Notes under the pieces: model-generated
What the model saw: only the letters and a program-made list of their open reading frames with translations
Told to the model about the DNA's origin: nothing
Database searches by the model: none
Made by a program: the position numbers and the translations under genes
Assembly: GCA_007695095.1 (NCBI GenBank)
Contig: REEL01000118.1
Coordinates: 105,935 to 169,934 of the forward strand
Source of the DNA: Chitinophagaceae bacterium
GTDB taxonomy: Bacteria > Bacteroidota > Bacteroidia > Chitinophagales > REEL01
Direction of reading: 5' to 3'
DNA length: 64,000 nucleotides
Part shown: piece after piece, positions 37,007 through 46,365 of the stretch
How positions within the stretch are numbered: the stretch's first letter is position 1
Layout of the letters: each line of letters starts with the position of its first letter

Positions 37007-38323
37007 TTAAAAAACTACAAATCGCTCTGTCAATTTAAATTTTTCTCCCTTAATTTTTAGAAAATAAATCCCCGGACTTACCTTTTCCAGATTAATATAA
37101 CCCTTTTCCAAATTTTTTAGATCAAAAACTCTTCGGCCATCTACATGGTAGACTGTCGCTGATTTAATATTAGATAAGTTATCGGGAAGTTTCCAGTAAA
37201 GCATCATTGTTGCAGGATTGGGGTAAACTAAAAGTCTGCTATTTGCGGATTGCAGCTCGCCAAGCCCTGAAATAGTAAGATTATATACTTCAGATAATTC
37301 AGAACTACAGCCTTCAGGACTTGTATAAATTACGGTGTAAAAACCACTTTCTTCGGCAGTGTAAAATTGCCCTTCGGCGCCCTCAATTAATTCACCATTT
37401 AAAAACCATTGATTGCCGGTTGAATAGGAAGAGGCTAAAACATTTTCATTTGCCGTAATTTCCGGTTCTGCAGGGATTGGTAAAATCTCAAAACTATTAT
37501 TTGAAACAAAACTGATTATTTCCGGTGAAGAAGCGTGTATACGGATTCTATAATCGTTACCGGCTGTAAGTGATGGTGGAATTATACATTCAATAGGGGC
37601 TGCAGTGGTGCTTTCTAAAGTGCCGATTATAACCGGACTGCTGAAGTCACCATTTTCATCTGAAAGCTCAACTGCAAAAACATTTGTTGAGTCAAAAGTT
37701 TCAGAGCTGTTAAATGTTATCAAGATTGTGTCACCTTCATTGCAAACGGCTGAAGGTGTAAATTCAGGAGCTTCAAGTGCAAAACAAGCAGTTCTTTCGG
37801 GACTGTCAGAACTTCCTACATCAGGACATGGGCTAGCTTGTTCGCGTACCCTTATATGATAATCATAACCCCAGTCAGATAGATTAACATCTATAGGTGG
37901 AAATGGAAAAGGACTACCCTGCATATCAATGTCAATAGAAGCCCAAATGTCAATATTATATTGGCCTGCGAGGTCATCTGTTATTCCAAAAATCTGTATG
38001 CAACCTGCTTCACCTGCTGAAAATGTATTGTCAGAATAATTTGTAGACCATTCCAGTCCACAGGGTAAATTTACAATACTATCTATAGTGGTAGAACGAA
38101 TAGGAAAACCACTTGGAAAACCGGGCGGACTGAATTCATCTAAGTTTTTAAAGTTAAGTGTCACAGACAAAGTGCTGTTTCTGACAAAACAAGGAGTTAA
38201 ATTCTGATCCGGCTCTAATCCCGGATTAACTTGAGTCATGTCCGGAGTACACTGAGCCTGAATGTTTTGAGTAAAAACAATATTACAACAGAAAAGCAAT
38301 GAAATAAAAACTCGAAAAACCAT
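37007..38323 (-). CDS. Secreted T9SS type A protein
   Basis: This 438-residue exported protein has a signal peptide (about 1-23, ending IQAQ), a Cys-containing beta domain (about 24-170), a second beta-sandwich (about 180-285) and an Ig-like segment with NQWFLNGELIEGAEGQFYTA (about 305-324), a pattern frequent before T9SS tails. A type A sorting domain ends it (about 362-438: LLVYPNPATMMLYW ... SPGIYFLKIKGEKF). No enzymatic motif is visible, so function is unknown. It is convergent with the ATP-cone/nuclease gene with 3 bases between stops, and divergent from the TonB receptor gene. Confidence 0.8.
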   Translation of the reverse strand: MVFRVFISLLFCCNIVFTQNIQAQCTPDMTQVNPGLEPDQNLTPCFVRNSTLSVTLNFKNLDEFSPPGFPSGFPIRSTTIDSIVNLPCGLEWSTNYSDNTFSAGEAGCIQIFGITDDLAGQYNIDIWASIDIDMQGSPFPFPPIDVNLSDWGYDYHIRVREQASPCPDVGSSDSPERTACFALEAPEFTPSAVCNEGDTILITFNSSETFDSTNVFAVELSDENGDFSSPVIIGTLESTTAAPIECIIPPSLTAGNDYRIRIHASSPEIISFVSNNSFEILPIPAEPEITANENVLASSYSTGNQWFLNGELIEGAEGQFYTAEESGFYTVIYTSPEGCSSELSEVYNLTISGLGELQSANSRLLVYPNPATMMLYWKLPDNLSNIKSATVYHVDGRRVFDLKNLEKGYINLEKVSPGIYFLKIKGEKFKLTERFVVF

Positions 38324-38421
38324 AAATAATTAATATGTTAAACAAAGAAATTTTTATCAGTACGATTATACAATTATTTTTTTAAAAAGTATTAAAACAT
38401 AAGTAGCTTATATATAATAAG

Positions 38422-38453
38422 TTTGCTAATAACTAAAGATTTGATTAATTTTG
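38422..38453 (+). promoter_or_regulatory. Promoter giving a near-leaderless TonB-receptor transcript
   Basis: TTTG (38422-38425) is followed after 20 bases by TAATTTTG (38446-38453), a full match to the Bacteroidota consensus. The -7 element ends 4 bases before the ATG of the TonB receptor at 38458, so the first transcribed base should fall on or next to the start codon. Confidence 0.6.
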
Positions 38454-38457
38454 AAGA

Positions 38458-40680
38458 ATGAAACATTTTTTGTTAACAGTTGCTTTTTTGATAACCGCCA
38501 TAAATTTAAGTTTTGCCGGAGACATACTTAAAGGCAAAGTTATCGATAGTGAGGGAAATATTCTTTCCGGAGCAAATGTGTATTGGTTGTCATACCAAAA
38601 AGGTACTGCTACTGATGAAAATGGTTCTTTTTCTTTAGTGAAACCGGACGAAATGCCTCAGCCTCTTGTAATTAGTTTTGTCGGCTATACTCCTGATACA
38701 GTTCAGGTTAGTGCCAAAATGGACTTGCTGACTGTTACTTTGCTTGAGAGCTATTTATCTGAAATAGAAATTAAAGGCAAAAACCCGGCGACTTACCTGT
38801 CCAAACGAGCAGCACCGGTACAGGTTATTACCTCTGAAGAGTTAACCAGATCCGCTTGCTGTGATTTAACCGGGTGTTTCGAGACAAATACAGCTGTTCA
38901 TTCCTCTACCTCAAATGTGATAACAAGTGCCAAGGAGCTTGAAATGCTCGGACTGGACGGAGTTTATAATTATCAAACACTGGATGGTTTCCCACTTTTT
39001 AAAGGCTTAAGCTATACTTATGGAATGAGTACCTGGCCGGGAGTATTTGTAGATGAGATTCATATTTCAAAAGGTTCAAATTCTGTGCTTAGAGGCTATG
39101 AAGGAATGAGTGGCGAAATAAATTTTGAAACAGTTTCTCCTGCCAAATCAGATAAGTTTTTTCTAAACCTTTATATGAATAATTACCTGGAACATCAGGC
39201 AAATACCTGGTTTTCTTTTGGTGATAATAATTACAAAGGACTTATAGGTGCACACTACACAGGGCCGGGAAGAGAAACAGACAGAAATAATAATGGATTT
39301 TTAGATCAGGCAGTTATTGAACGATATATGTTTGTGAGTAAAAATTCTTTATCTGTAAATCGATTGAAATGGGATAATACTTTACGCTGGGTAAGTGAAC
39401 ACAGAAGGGGTGGAGAAACAGGTTTTGTTCCTTCGCAACATCGTTTGCAATCTGAAGTATATGGGCAATCAATCAGTTATTTTCAACCGGAATTTTACTC
39501 GAGACTCAGTTGGAAAATCAATGATTTTAATACTCTTTTATTTAATGTTTCTGCTTCATATCATCAGCAGGAAAGTTATTACGGAACCACCTCTTATGAG
39601 GCTGAGCAGACAAGCCTTTTTGCAGAGTTAAGGCATGATATAGAGTTTAATGATATTAGTGAGTTAAAATATGGATTACAGTTTCGACTACAGGATATTA
39701 CTCAGAAAATAGAGTTTGCTGAAACTGTTCCGCATAAGAATTATGAAGGAAAGTATCGAAAAGAAGATTACACTACCGGATTTTTTGCTGAAAAGCATAC
39801 AAATTTGATATCTAACAGATTAAACTTAGTTAAAGGTGTTCGCATAGATCATCATCAGCAGTTTGGAGTTAATGTTACCCCGCGCTTATTAATTCGTTAC
39901 AGCCTTTTGCCGGAACTGGAAGCCCGTGCGTTGATAGGTACTGCCTGGAGAAGTCCTGATTTTATTCCGGAAAATACAGCTTTGCTGAGCTCGGGAAGAG
40001 ATATGCCGGTGCATATGTTTCACCTTTTGCCTGAAAGAAGCCTGAACTACGGAGCACAACTTGTTTATAACTGGAACCATCACCAATTGAATGGTTATAT
40101 AAGCGGGGAGTATTTTTTTACCCGATTTTCAAGAATGCATACACCTGATTTAGATGTTCCCGGAATTGTGGGTTTGCCTGCCGGTGGAATTGAAGCTTAT
40201 TTTGGAAACTTCCTTTTTGAAAAGGGTCTGAATATTAATGATAATATAGATCTTAAAGCCGGTTATGTCTATCACCATTCAGCCAGAGAATTAGACGATG
40301 AGAAAAAGAAATTTGATTTAAGTCCTACGCATAAGTTTTTAGCTGTTGTTTCATTCAATGCTTTTGATAATCGCTTAAAAACAGATGCAAATCTTCATAT
40401 TTACGGTAAGCAAAGACTGCCTCAATTGATAGCTGTGGAAGATGAGAATACTACCGGATACACTAAGCCATTTGCGGTACTGAATTTTCAGATTGGCTGG
40501 TCATTTGATAAAATTGATGTGTATAGTGGTGTAGAAAATGTCTTTGATTTCCGACAAAAGCAGCCCATTTTGGGTTATGAAAACCCATTTGACTCAAATT
40601 TTGACCCGTCAATTGTTTGGGGTCCGGTTAGAGGAAGAGAAATCTACGCAGGTATCAGGTGGAGGCCATTTAGCAATTAA
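38458..40680 (+). CDS. TonB-dependent receptor with Cys-rich plug, possibly metal-related
   Basis: This 740-residue outer-membrane receptor has a signal peptide (about 1-20), a carboxypeptidase-regulatory-like (CarbopepD_reg_2) domain (about 22-100: KGKVIDSEGNILSGANVYW), a plug (about 110-230) and a 22-strand-type barrel ending in an aromatic residue pattern (AGIRWRPFSN). The plug contains SACCDLTGCFETN with Cys134, Cys135 and Cys140. A closely similar SACCNL motif occurs in Bacteroidota receptors that often sit beside heavy-metal-associated-domain proteins, so copper or another soft metal is a possible substrate. That link is from memory and no metal gene is adjacent here. Energy would come from TonB/ExbBD encoded elsewhere. 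Confidence 0.88.
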   Translation: MKHFLLTVAFLITAINLSFAGDILKGKVIDSEGNILSGANVYWLSYQKGTATDENGSFSLVKPDEMPQPLVISFVGYTPDTVQVSAKMDLLTVTLLESYLSEIEIKGKNPATYLSKRAAPVQVITSEELTRSACCDLTGCFETNTAVHSSTSNVITSAKELEMLGLDGVYNYQTLDGFPLFKGLSYTYGMSTWPGVFVDEIHISKGSNSVLRGYEGMSGEINFETVSPAKSDKFFLNLYMNNYLEHQANTWFSFGDNNYKGLIGAHYTGPGRETDRNNNGFLDQAVIERYMFVSKNSLSVNRLKWDNTLRWVSEHRRGGETGFVPSQHRLQSEVYGQSISYFQPEFYSRLSWKINDFNTLLFNVSASYHQQESYYGTTSYEAEQTSLFAELRHDIEFNDISELKYGLQFRLQDITQKIEFAETVPHKNYEGKYRKEDYTTGFFAEKHTNLISNRLNLVKGVRIDHHQQFGVNVTPRLLIRYSLLPELEARALIGTAWRSPDFIPENTALLSSGRDMPVHMFHLLPERSLNYGAQLVYNWNHHQLNGYISGEYFFTRFSRMHTPDLDVPGIVGLPAGGIEAYFGNFLFEKGLNINDNIDLKAGYVYHHSARELDDEKKKFDLSPTHKFLAVVSFNAFDNRLKTDANLHIYGKQRLPQLIAVEDENTTGYTKPFAVLNFQIGWSFDKIDVYSGVENVFDFRQKQPILGYENPFDSNFDPSIVWGPVRGREIYAGIRWRPFSN

Positions 40681-40759
40681 TTTTTTTTTGCATAATGTAA
40701 ATTGAATTTAAGAGTTTAATCTTTACTATAGTTTTACAGTGTCCTGAAAAATTTTAAAA

Positions 40760-41428
40760 ATGAATTTCGTCTTATTATCCATTTTAAGCTTTCTGCTTAG
40801 CAGCATACATGCACAACAATCGGCAAATGAAAAAGGAAAGTTACCAAACGAGTTTTTTTTGCAGTTTTTAGAGCAAAAATATAACTATCAAACCGATGAT
40901 TTTTTGATACTTGTTTCTGTAAAAGAACAAAAACTTTTTTTGTATAAAAATAAAGAGTTGTTGGAATCCTATGTTATTTCAACCAGTAAATACGGTATAG
41001 GACAGGCTGCCGGAAGTTATAAAACACCATTGGGAGCACATATAATTAAGTCAAAAATAGGAGATGGTGCCGCCTCCGGTTCTGTATTCAGGGGAAGGGT
41101 TTTTACCGGTAAAATTGCAGATGTTGTTCATGAAGCAGTTGCCACGGATGATGATTTTGTTACTACGAGAATCCTTTGGCTTCAGGGACTTTCCAAAGGT
41201 TTTAATCAGGGTGATGGGATTGATTCTTACAAGCGATATATTTATATACACGGAACGCATGAAGAGGGGTTACTAGGTAAAAAAGCCTCTCACGGTTGCG
41301 TAAGAATGAGTAATAAGGAAGTAATTGAGTTGTATAACAAAGTACCGGAAGGAACATTTGTTTATATTTTGGATGCTGAAAACAGACCCGCTCCCGTTGA
41401 CGACATAAATCTTAAGGTGTTTAAGTAG
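40760..41428 (+). CDS. L,D-transpeptidase (YkuD fold)
   Basis: This 222-residue exported protein has a signal peptide (about 1-18, ending IHAQ) and a YkuD catalytic domain (about 46-205). The signature is HGTHEEGLLGKKASHGCVRM, with catalytic Cys180 in SHGCVRM and supporting His164 and His178. It should form 3-3 peptidoglycan cross-links or attach proteins to peptidoglycan in the periplasm. Length is near the minimal family size with no LysM or substrate domain. The TonB receptor ends 79 bases upstream; no clear consensus promoter lies in that gap. Confidence 0.92.
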   Translation: MNFVLLSILSFLLSSIHAQQSANEKGKLPNEFFLQFLEQKYNYQTDDFLILVSVKEQKLFLYKNKELLESYVISTSKYGIGQAAGSYKTPLGAHIIKSKIGDGAASGSVFRGRVFTGKIADVVHEAVATDDDFVTTRILWLQGLSKGFNQGDGIDSYKRYIYIHGTHEEGLLGKKASHGCVRMSNKEVIELYNKVPEGTFVYILDAENRPAPVDDINLKVFK

Positions 41429-42003
41429 AGGTTTGGTGTAGCTTTTGATAGAAAGACCTCATTATTCACCTTAATTTGAAAGGGATATATGTTGAAAGGG
41501 ATATATTGCCACTTTTCTAATGCACTCACTTTGACTTGATTTGACTCCACAAAACACAAGGTGCTCAGTGTTAACAATAGCTCTAAGGATGAATTGTAAA
41601 ATACAAAAATGAGTAATGATTGAATATTTCCCAAGATTTTCCATTTGACTTCATCAATTTGCCATTATTAACTCCCTTACTAACCCTTTTTTTAGAAAAA
41701 AAAGGTTAACAAAAAAATCGCGGCTGAATTCCTCCTTAATTTACAGAGCTATCTCATTATGATATGACTCACCCTGCACCCTCTCTTTTGCTAGTGAGGG
41801 ATTTGTGGTAAAAGTTGTTCTAAGAAATTGAAATAGTACAGCCTTCTTCTATTCTGTCATTAGGAGGCATCTCCGTATTAACAGGCGGACGTTTCACTAT
41901 CACTCAGAGCGAAAAACTGATTTCAGAGATTTACATAAACTGCTACCTTATTACTTTTACACTTTATAAACTTTATACTATCAACTTCAATCTAAGCAAG
42001 CAA
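41429..42003. other. Gene-free 575-base stretch
   Basis: No supported gene was found here. It contains a perfect 15-base direct repeat, TTGAAAGGGATATAT, at 41476-41490 and 41492-41506. Short frames on both strands lack starts or continuity. The region looks like eroded sequence between the L,D-transpeptidase and a leftward membrane-protein gene. Confidence 0.4.
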
Positions 42004-42498
42004 CTACCTGAAAGTATATCTTACACTTAAGCCGGCATTAACAAGTCCAAGATAATTAAATCTGTTTCTGAGTCCATAAAAGCCTACTGCCGGAACAATG
42101 TCAAGGCTAATGGTAAAAGGGACTTCCGGAAATTTAAATTCCATACCTCCAACAAAGGCGACTCCTACATCAGCAACAACACCTTCTCCACCGAAAACAG
42201 GATGATGTCCCCTGTTTATAGTCGCAAAGTAGCCTCCACCACCAATATACCAATACAATCCGTCAGCTCCGGGTACAGCAAAATGATGCTCATATAGCCC
42301 GGTAACCATAAATCCTCTCCAACCGGCTGAAAGTATCAGTTCAAGTGCACCCTCCTGTGAAACAAAGTGCTTAAATGTGATTCCGGCCGGATATCCTCCT
42401 CTTAGTCCAATCGCTGACTGATATTCCTGAGCTTTAATATCGTTTTGATTACTCATCAATAAAGCGAAAGACAAAATAACTATCAAAAATGCTCTCAT
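42004..42498 (-). CDS. Outer-membrane beta-barrel protein, unknown role
   Basis: I place the start at the ATG at 42498, giving 164 residues with a clean signal peptide (MRAFLIVILSFALLMSNQ ... IKAQ). An upstream in-frame ATG at 42573 would put a hydrophobic tail before the signal and run across the promoter. The mature part alternates glycine and aromatic residues (LRGGYPAGITFKHF, WYIGGGGYFATI, VNAGLSVRYTF) and ends in a C-terminal Phe-Arg, the pattern of a small outer-membrane barrel. No family is recognised with certainty. Confidence 0.75.
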   Translation of the reverse strand: MRAFLIVILSFALLMSNQNDIKAQEYQSAIGLRGGYPAGITFKHFVSQEGALELILSAGWRGFMVTGLYEHHFAVPGADGLYWYIGGGGYFATINRGHHPVFGGEGVVADVGVAFVGGMEFKFPEVPFTISLDIVPAVGFYGLRNRFNYLGLVNAGLSVRYTFR

Positions 42499-42527
42499 AG
42501 CAAAAACTTTAATTAATATATTTTTAA

Positions 42528-42559
42528 CAAAAATATAGCTATTGCTTAAGTAGGAGAAA
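42528..42559 (-). promoter_or_regulatory. Promoter for the 42498 barrel gene
   Basis: On the minus strand, TTTC (42556-42559) is followed after 20 bases by TATTTTTG (42528-42535). The -7 element is a full consensus match and the -33 element has one mismatch. Transcription would start near 42521, about 23 bases before the ATG at 42498, which supports that start codon. Confidence 0.5.
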
Positions 42560-42780
42560 GTTTTTTTTAACAAACATAATATATTTTTAATAATAATGTT
42601 TAATATACAAGTTTGACTTAACTGTACTGTGTAAAATTTTTTTTAAAATGCTATTGAAAAACAGTGCAATAAATTAATAAACAAAGCATAACATATATCA
42701 TAAAGGATTCTTTTGGTGTGTGTTTTTTTATTTTTTTCTCACTTTTTTATATTTCATTGAATTCATTTAACAAGCTCTTT

Positions 42781-43296
42781 ATGAAAAATATAAATCGGAA
42801 AATATTAATACTATCGACTATCCTTTTTGCAGTTTTGGTTATAAATATTGGTTGTGAAAAGAAAGATAGTTTTCAAAATCCTTGTTTTGCAGCTGAGCAG
42901 TTAAAAGATCCTGTTGCAATTGAGGACGAACAACTTTATGGAAAATGGATTTTCGAAAGTTTTCAAAAAGCAGGTAGCGATTTTTTAGATAAAGAAACGC
43001 CTCCCTTTACTTTTAAGAAAAAAATGCAAATTGAAATTACAGATGAAGAAATGATACTTTGGCAGGGGCCTGTAAATAGCGGATGGACAGAGTTTTCAAC
43101 TTTTGAAAATCAAAAAATTCAAATTCAGACTCAAGGTTCAACTCAAGTTGGGCGAACAAATCTTGAAGCTGAATGGGAAGACAGGTTCTTTAGTGCTTTT
43201 AATGAAACAATCTGTTACCTGTTTGAAGATGATGAGTTGATACTGAATTATAAAGAAAACAATTCTTGGTTTCAAATGAATTTTTACAGAAAGTAA
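42781..43296 (+). CDS. Lipoprotein with META/HslJ-like domain
   Basis: I start this 171-residue lipoprotein at the ATG at 42781, which gives a basic N-terminus and lipobox INIGC. The in-frame ATG at 42718 would add a second hydrophobic run. After the lipid cysteine comes EKKDSF. The folded part begins LYGKWIFESFQKAG, then alternating strands, and ends DDELILNYKENNSWFQMNFYRK. The order resembles META-domain proteins such as HslJ, but the match is by eye. It is followed after 15 bases by another small envelope gene, so they probably form a pair. Confidence 0.7.
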   Translation: MKNINRKILILSTILFAVLVINIGCEKKDSFQNPCFAAEQLKDPVAIEDEQLYGKWIFESFQKAGSDFLDKETPPFTFKKKMQIEITDEEMILWQGPVNSGWTEFSTFENQKIQIQTQGSTQVGRTNLEAEWEDRFFSAFNETICYLFEDDELILNYKENNSWFQMNFYRK

Positions 43297-43311
43297 TTAA
43301 TAAAAACTAAA

Positions 43312-43821
43312 ATGAATAATATAATGAAGGGCAGTAAAATTCTGATAATAACAATACTGTTAATTAGCTTATCTTTTATGAAAACTCATGCTGATGAAAA
43401 AGAAGATTTGGTATCACATGAAATTGGAATTGGACCGGCATTGATAAGTTATAAATACTTAGGTAAATCTTCAGATTCTAATGGTGCTTTTCGGAGTGGG
43501 ATAAGATTTGGTAATTTATTGTCTTTTTCAGCAATTAACTATATGCTGAATATAGGATATGAGAGACATGTAAGTTTGAACGAAGCAAATAATGTAATTT
43601 TTCTTTATGGCCTTGATGTGACGGGCATTGGTTTTGGAATCAGTGGGAACTACTTTATAGGTGGTGGTCCGGTTATTGGAGTCTGCTATCATATTAATAA
43701 CAGATTTACAGCAAATCTTGAAGCAGGCGTAAGTTATGGATTTCTCAATACCGGAAATGATTGGAGTGATGGAATCATATTTCATAGAAATATGAATTTC
43801 ATGATTGGATATAGATTTTGA
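43312..43821 (+). CDS. Outer-membrane beta-barrel protein, unknown role
   Basis: This 169-residue protein has a signal peptide (KGSKILIITILLISLSF, cleavage near THA-DE) and short glycine/aromatic strands typical of an 8-strand outer-membrane barrel (GIGPALISYKYLG, YGLDVTGIGFGISGNYFIGGG, ending NFMIGYRF). The C-terminal Phe is the usual barrel-assembly signal. The ATG at 43324 is an equally possible start. It sits 15 bases after the META-like lipoprotein gene and is probably co-expressed with it. Function is unknown. Confidence 0.7.
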   Translation: MNNIMKGSKILIITILLISLSFMKTHADEKEDLVSHEIGIGPALISYKYLGKSSDSNGAFRSGIRFGNLLSFSAINYMLNIGYERHVSLNEANNVIFLYGLDVTGIGFGISGNYFIGGGPVIGVCYHINNRFTANLEAGVSYGFLNTGNDWSDGIIFHRNMNFMIGYRF

Positions 43822-43976
43822 GGATAAGTAAAAGTTAGCTTTAGTGTATTTTATTGCAAATACGCCAAATTAGAGATATACTACAAGAAAACATAGGTTT
43901 TATTGGCTGGATAAATCACCACATTAATGATACTTTTTGTTTAACAAATTATCTTATACACTAAAAAAGACACCAA

Positions 43977-45290
43977 TTATTTTCTTCTTTTCAACATCAA
44001 TGCAACCGTATGCCAAACTGCACCGGCTAAAATAAGTGCAAGTCCGCTCAGCCAAATGCTTGGTTCTATCCAAAATGCCAGTGTGAGGCAGGAGATTAAC
44101 CCCAAAACAGGAATCCATTTAGAGTATAATCTTTTTTCTTTGGGCAGTTGTAAAGCCGATAAATTGGTGATTGCATAATAAATCAGTACTGTAAATGCAC
44201 TAAATGACCAGGTGAATACCACATCCCTGCTCAATACCAGTATCGCTATGATTAGTGTGGTTGCCCAAATTGAATTCACAGGGCTTTGACTGACAGGATG
44301 TACATTTTCCAATTTTGCAGGCAAGTCTCTTCTTCTTGCCATGCCCAGCATTACACGCGATAAACCTAAAATGAGATTAAGTAATACCCCTGCCATCGCT
44401 GTAATGGCAGCCAGAGAAACAATGAGGCCCAAGCCGGGTAGTGATATTGTTTGAGCGACAATCATCAGCGGAGCAGCCCTGCCTTCAACAGTCTGTCCGA
44501 AAGCCTCAGGTTCCATCACTTGAATAGCGGTGAGCGAAACCAATAAGTAAATAATCACAATGAAAAACATACTCATTATGATTGCTTTGAGGATGGTTTT
44601 TTTCGGGTTCACCACTTCTTCTCCCAAGGTGGCAATTCGTCCGTAACCGGTATATGCCACAAACATCAGTGCTGAAGCATACACGACCGAAGAATAGGCT
44701 AAGTCATCAAACATATTTTGGATTGGTTTGACAGGCACACCTTGTGAATATACGCCTCCGAGAACCAATGCTAAAAGTCCAAAAAGTGTAAATGAAACAA
44801 TCAATACATTCGCTGTATTAGTTCTTTTAATACCTCCGGAAACTAAAGCCGAAATACTGAAAAGTATCAAAAGCCCGGCTCCTGCAAGCACCCATTTTGA
44901 AGTTTGTATGTCGAAAAGATAAAAAATATATCCGGTGCAGCCCAGTACGGCAGTAGCTGCCGAAGCAGATTTTGCAATCAAAAACATCCAACCGGCGGTA
45001 AACCCCCAATATGAACCTAATACACTGTATGCATATTCGTAGGTTCCGCCACTGACAGGGAAATTAGCCGCAAGTTGTGCACTGCTCAATCCATTCAATA
45101 TTGCGACTATGGCTGCAATGATAATAGCGATAAAAATACCGTTTCCGGCAAACTGTGTTGCAATTGCCAGGCTGACAAACAGGCCGGTTCCCAAAATTGA
45201 ACCCAGCCCCATCATGATGGCTCCGGGTGTTTTAATCGAACGTTTGAGTGCGTTTTTCAATGGTATTTTTTTCGTTTCGTAATACGCCAA
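43977..45290 (-). CDS. APC-family amino acid permease
   Basis: This 437-residue inner-membrane transporter has about 12 hydrophobic helices. The first carries the APC signature GLGSILGTGLFVS (about 28-40), and helix 2-3 includes FPVSGGTYEYAYSVLG (about 78-93). A cytoplasmic loop holds GYGRIATLGEEVVNPKKTI (about 214-232), typical of the LAT/CAT-like branch. It should be a proton-coupled or exchange amino-acid carrier; substrate is unknown. It ends with a short basic tail (LKRRK). The DoxX gene lies 102 bases upstream in the same direction. Confidence 0.9.
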   Translation of the reverse strand: MAYYETKKIPLKNALKRSIKTPGAIMMGLGSILGTGLFVSLAIATQFAGNGIFIAIIIAAIVAILNGLSSAQLAANFPVSGGTYEYAYSVLGSYWGFTAGWMFLIAKSASAATAVLGCTGYIFYLFDIQTSKWVLAGAGLLILFSISALVSGGIKRTNTANVLIVSFTLFGLLALVLGGVYSQGVPVKPIQNMFDDLAYSSVVYASALMFVAYTGYGRIATLGEEVVNPKKTILKAIIMSMFFIVIIYLLVSLTAIQVMEPEAFGQTVEGRAAPLMIVAQTISLPGLGLIVSLAAITAMAGVLLNLILGLSRVMLGMARRRDLPAKLENVHPVSQSPVNSIWATTLIIAILVLSRDVVFTWSFSAFTVLIYYAITNLSALQLPKEKRLYSKWIPVLGLISCLTLAFWIEPSIWLSGLALILAGAVWHTVALMLKRRK

Positions 45291-45392
45291 TGAAATTTAT
45301 CATGGGCAACTTCAATTTGTTAAATATTTGTTAACATGATAGCTGTAATCTTCAGTCAGAAAACTTAAATTGAAGCTTGAGTTTTTTTACAA

Positions 45393-45872
45393 TCATTTTA
45401 TTCCGGAAGTTAGTTTTTTATCTATTGACCGGGCGCCTCCACCCCTCATTAACAGAAATAAACTACAAAAAAGCATAGCCAAATCGTTACGGGATTCGTG
45501 CAACATACTCAGCAAACCATAATGCTCAAGTTCGCGTAAGCTAAAGCCCAAAAACTCGCTCCCCAGTAAAATTGGAATTTTAGTTGTAAACAAAGCAACC
45601 AGCATGATGATAATGAGCGGTACAGCAGCAAAACGCGTAAAAAGGCCAATTAAAATCATTAAGCCAAAAATGATTTCAGCACCGGCGACAAAATATCCGT
45701 TAAATTCCGGAAAAGGAATGCCGATGCGTTCAAATCTGCCGCCACCTCTGAGGGCAGGATAAATCAGTTTTTGTATCCCTTCGGAGAAAAAGACAAGCCC
45801 TACAACAAATCGGATCAAAATTGTTGCTCGATTATTGTCCGTCATTAAAAGCTTATTGATATAACTGCTCAT
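45393..45872 (-). CDS. DoxX-family membrane protein
   Basis: This 159-residue protein has four hydrophobic segments and a DoxX-like start (IRFVVGLVFFSEGIQKLIYP, about 21-40), followed by GIPFPEFNGYFVAGAEIIFG and a third helix with GLFTRFAAVPL. DoxX family proteins are small inner-membrane proteins linked with redox or sulfur metabolism in some bacteria. This one has no diagnostic context. It could share a transcript with the permease downstream. Confidence 0.85.
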   Translation of the reverse strand: MSSYINKLLMTDNNRATILIRFVVGLVFFSEGIQKLIYPALRGGGRFERIGIPFPEFNGYFVAGAEIIFGLMILIGLFTRFAAVPLIIIMLVALFTTKIPILLGSEFLGFSLRELEHYGLLSMLHESRNDLAMLFCSLFLLMRGGGARSIDKKLTSGIK

Positions 45873-45965
45873 TTGTAAGTTTTTTCAAAGATATTATTTT
45901 TAAAGTTGAAGTGCAAAAATCGCAGAGATAGGAGATAGGAAGAAGGTATTAGCAGTCATCTCCAT

Positions 45966-46068
45966 AATGGAACTTTGTGATACGGAAGGCTGGAAGATGG
46001 GAGCGGGAATTTGATGAATGGCAACCCCTCCCGTCAGTGCGCTTTTAAAGTGTCAGACAGGTTTTTGT
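45966..46068. repeat. Diverged hairpin repeat, copy 1
   Basis: About 100 bases sharing the order 'gaactttgtg', 'aggctggaaga', 'atggcaacccctcccgt', 'cgctttyaaagygtcagac', 'ggttktt' with copy 2 near 46366. The core folds: CCCGTC (46030-46035) can pair with GACAGG (46056-46061), and CGCTTT with AAAGTG inside it. It lies just before the vapB-like gene. It looks like a REP-type palindromic element. Confidence 0.65.
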
Positions 46069-46128
46069 AAAGACAAACTTGAGTCTATAATCATTTTGTG
46101 TTATATTTGTGTATAAGCCATACACATT

Positions 46129-46320
46129 ATGCATACTAATATTGAAATAGATGAAAAGCTGATAAGAGAAGCCATGAAAATCAGCCGGTTAAGTACAAAA
46201 AGAGAAACGGTTGAGTTAGCACTTAAAGAATTAATCGCTGCAGCTAAACGTAAACGTTTTTTGCAATTAAAGGGAAAAGTGAAATGGGATACTAACCTGG
46301 ATAAATTGCGACAAGTATGA
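46129..46320 (+). CDS. VapB-type antitoxin, apparently orphan
   Basis: This 63-residue protein fits the VapB/DUF2191 antitoxin family: MHTNIEIDEKLIREAMKISR (first 20 residues, a DNA-binding strand and helix), then LSTKRETVELALKELI and a short tail. Such antitoxins bind a VapC PIN-domain RNase and repress their own operon. No VapC follows: a frame overlapping its stop by ATGA reads only eight codons before a stop. It is therefore probably a leftover antitoxin, though still intact. Confidence 0.8.
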   Translation: MHTNIEIDEKLIREAMKISRLSTKRETVELALKELIAAAKRKRFLQLKGKVKWDTNLDKLRQV

Positions 46321-46343
46321 ATGAAGTAGTAGTCAAGTACTAA
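46317..46343 (+). pseudogene. Possible vapC start remnant
   Basis: The ATG overlaps the vapB stop (ATGA), the usual spacing of vapBC operons, and reads MNEVVVKY then stops. VapC proteins commonly begin with a short hydrophobic strand such as MNxVxVDTS. The rest of a PIN domain is absent. Eight codons are too few to prove descent, so this is tentative. Confidence 0.3.
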
Positions 46344-46365
46344 GTGCTACTTTGCGCAAACCATT

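Noticed and set aside
38359..38378. TATAAT-like sequence upstream of the 38323 gene
   Set aside because: Bacteroidota promoters use TAnnTTTG, and a TATAAT match in such AT-rich DNA is expected by chance.
41362..41634. A 90-codon minus-strand frame running into the L,D-transpeptidase gene
   Set aside because: It overlaps the end of a clear gene on the other strand, covers the 15-base direct repeat, and has no recognisable features.
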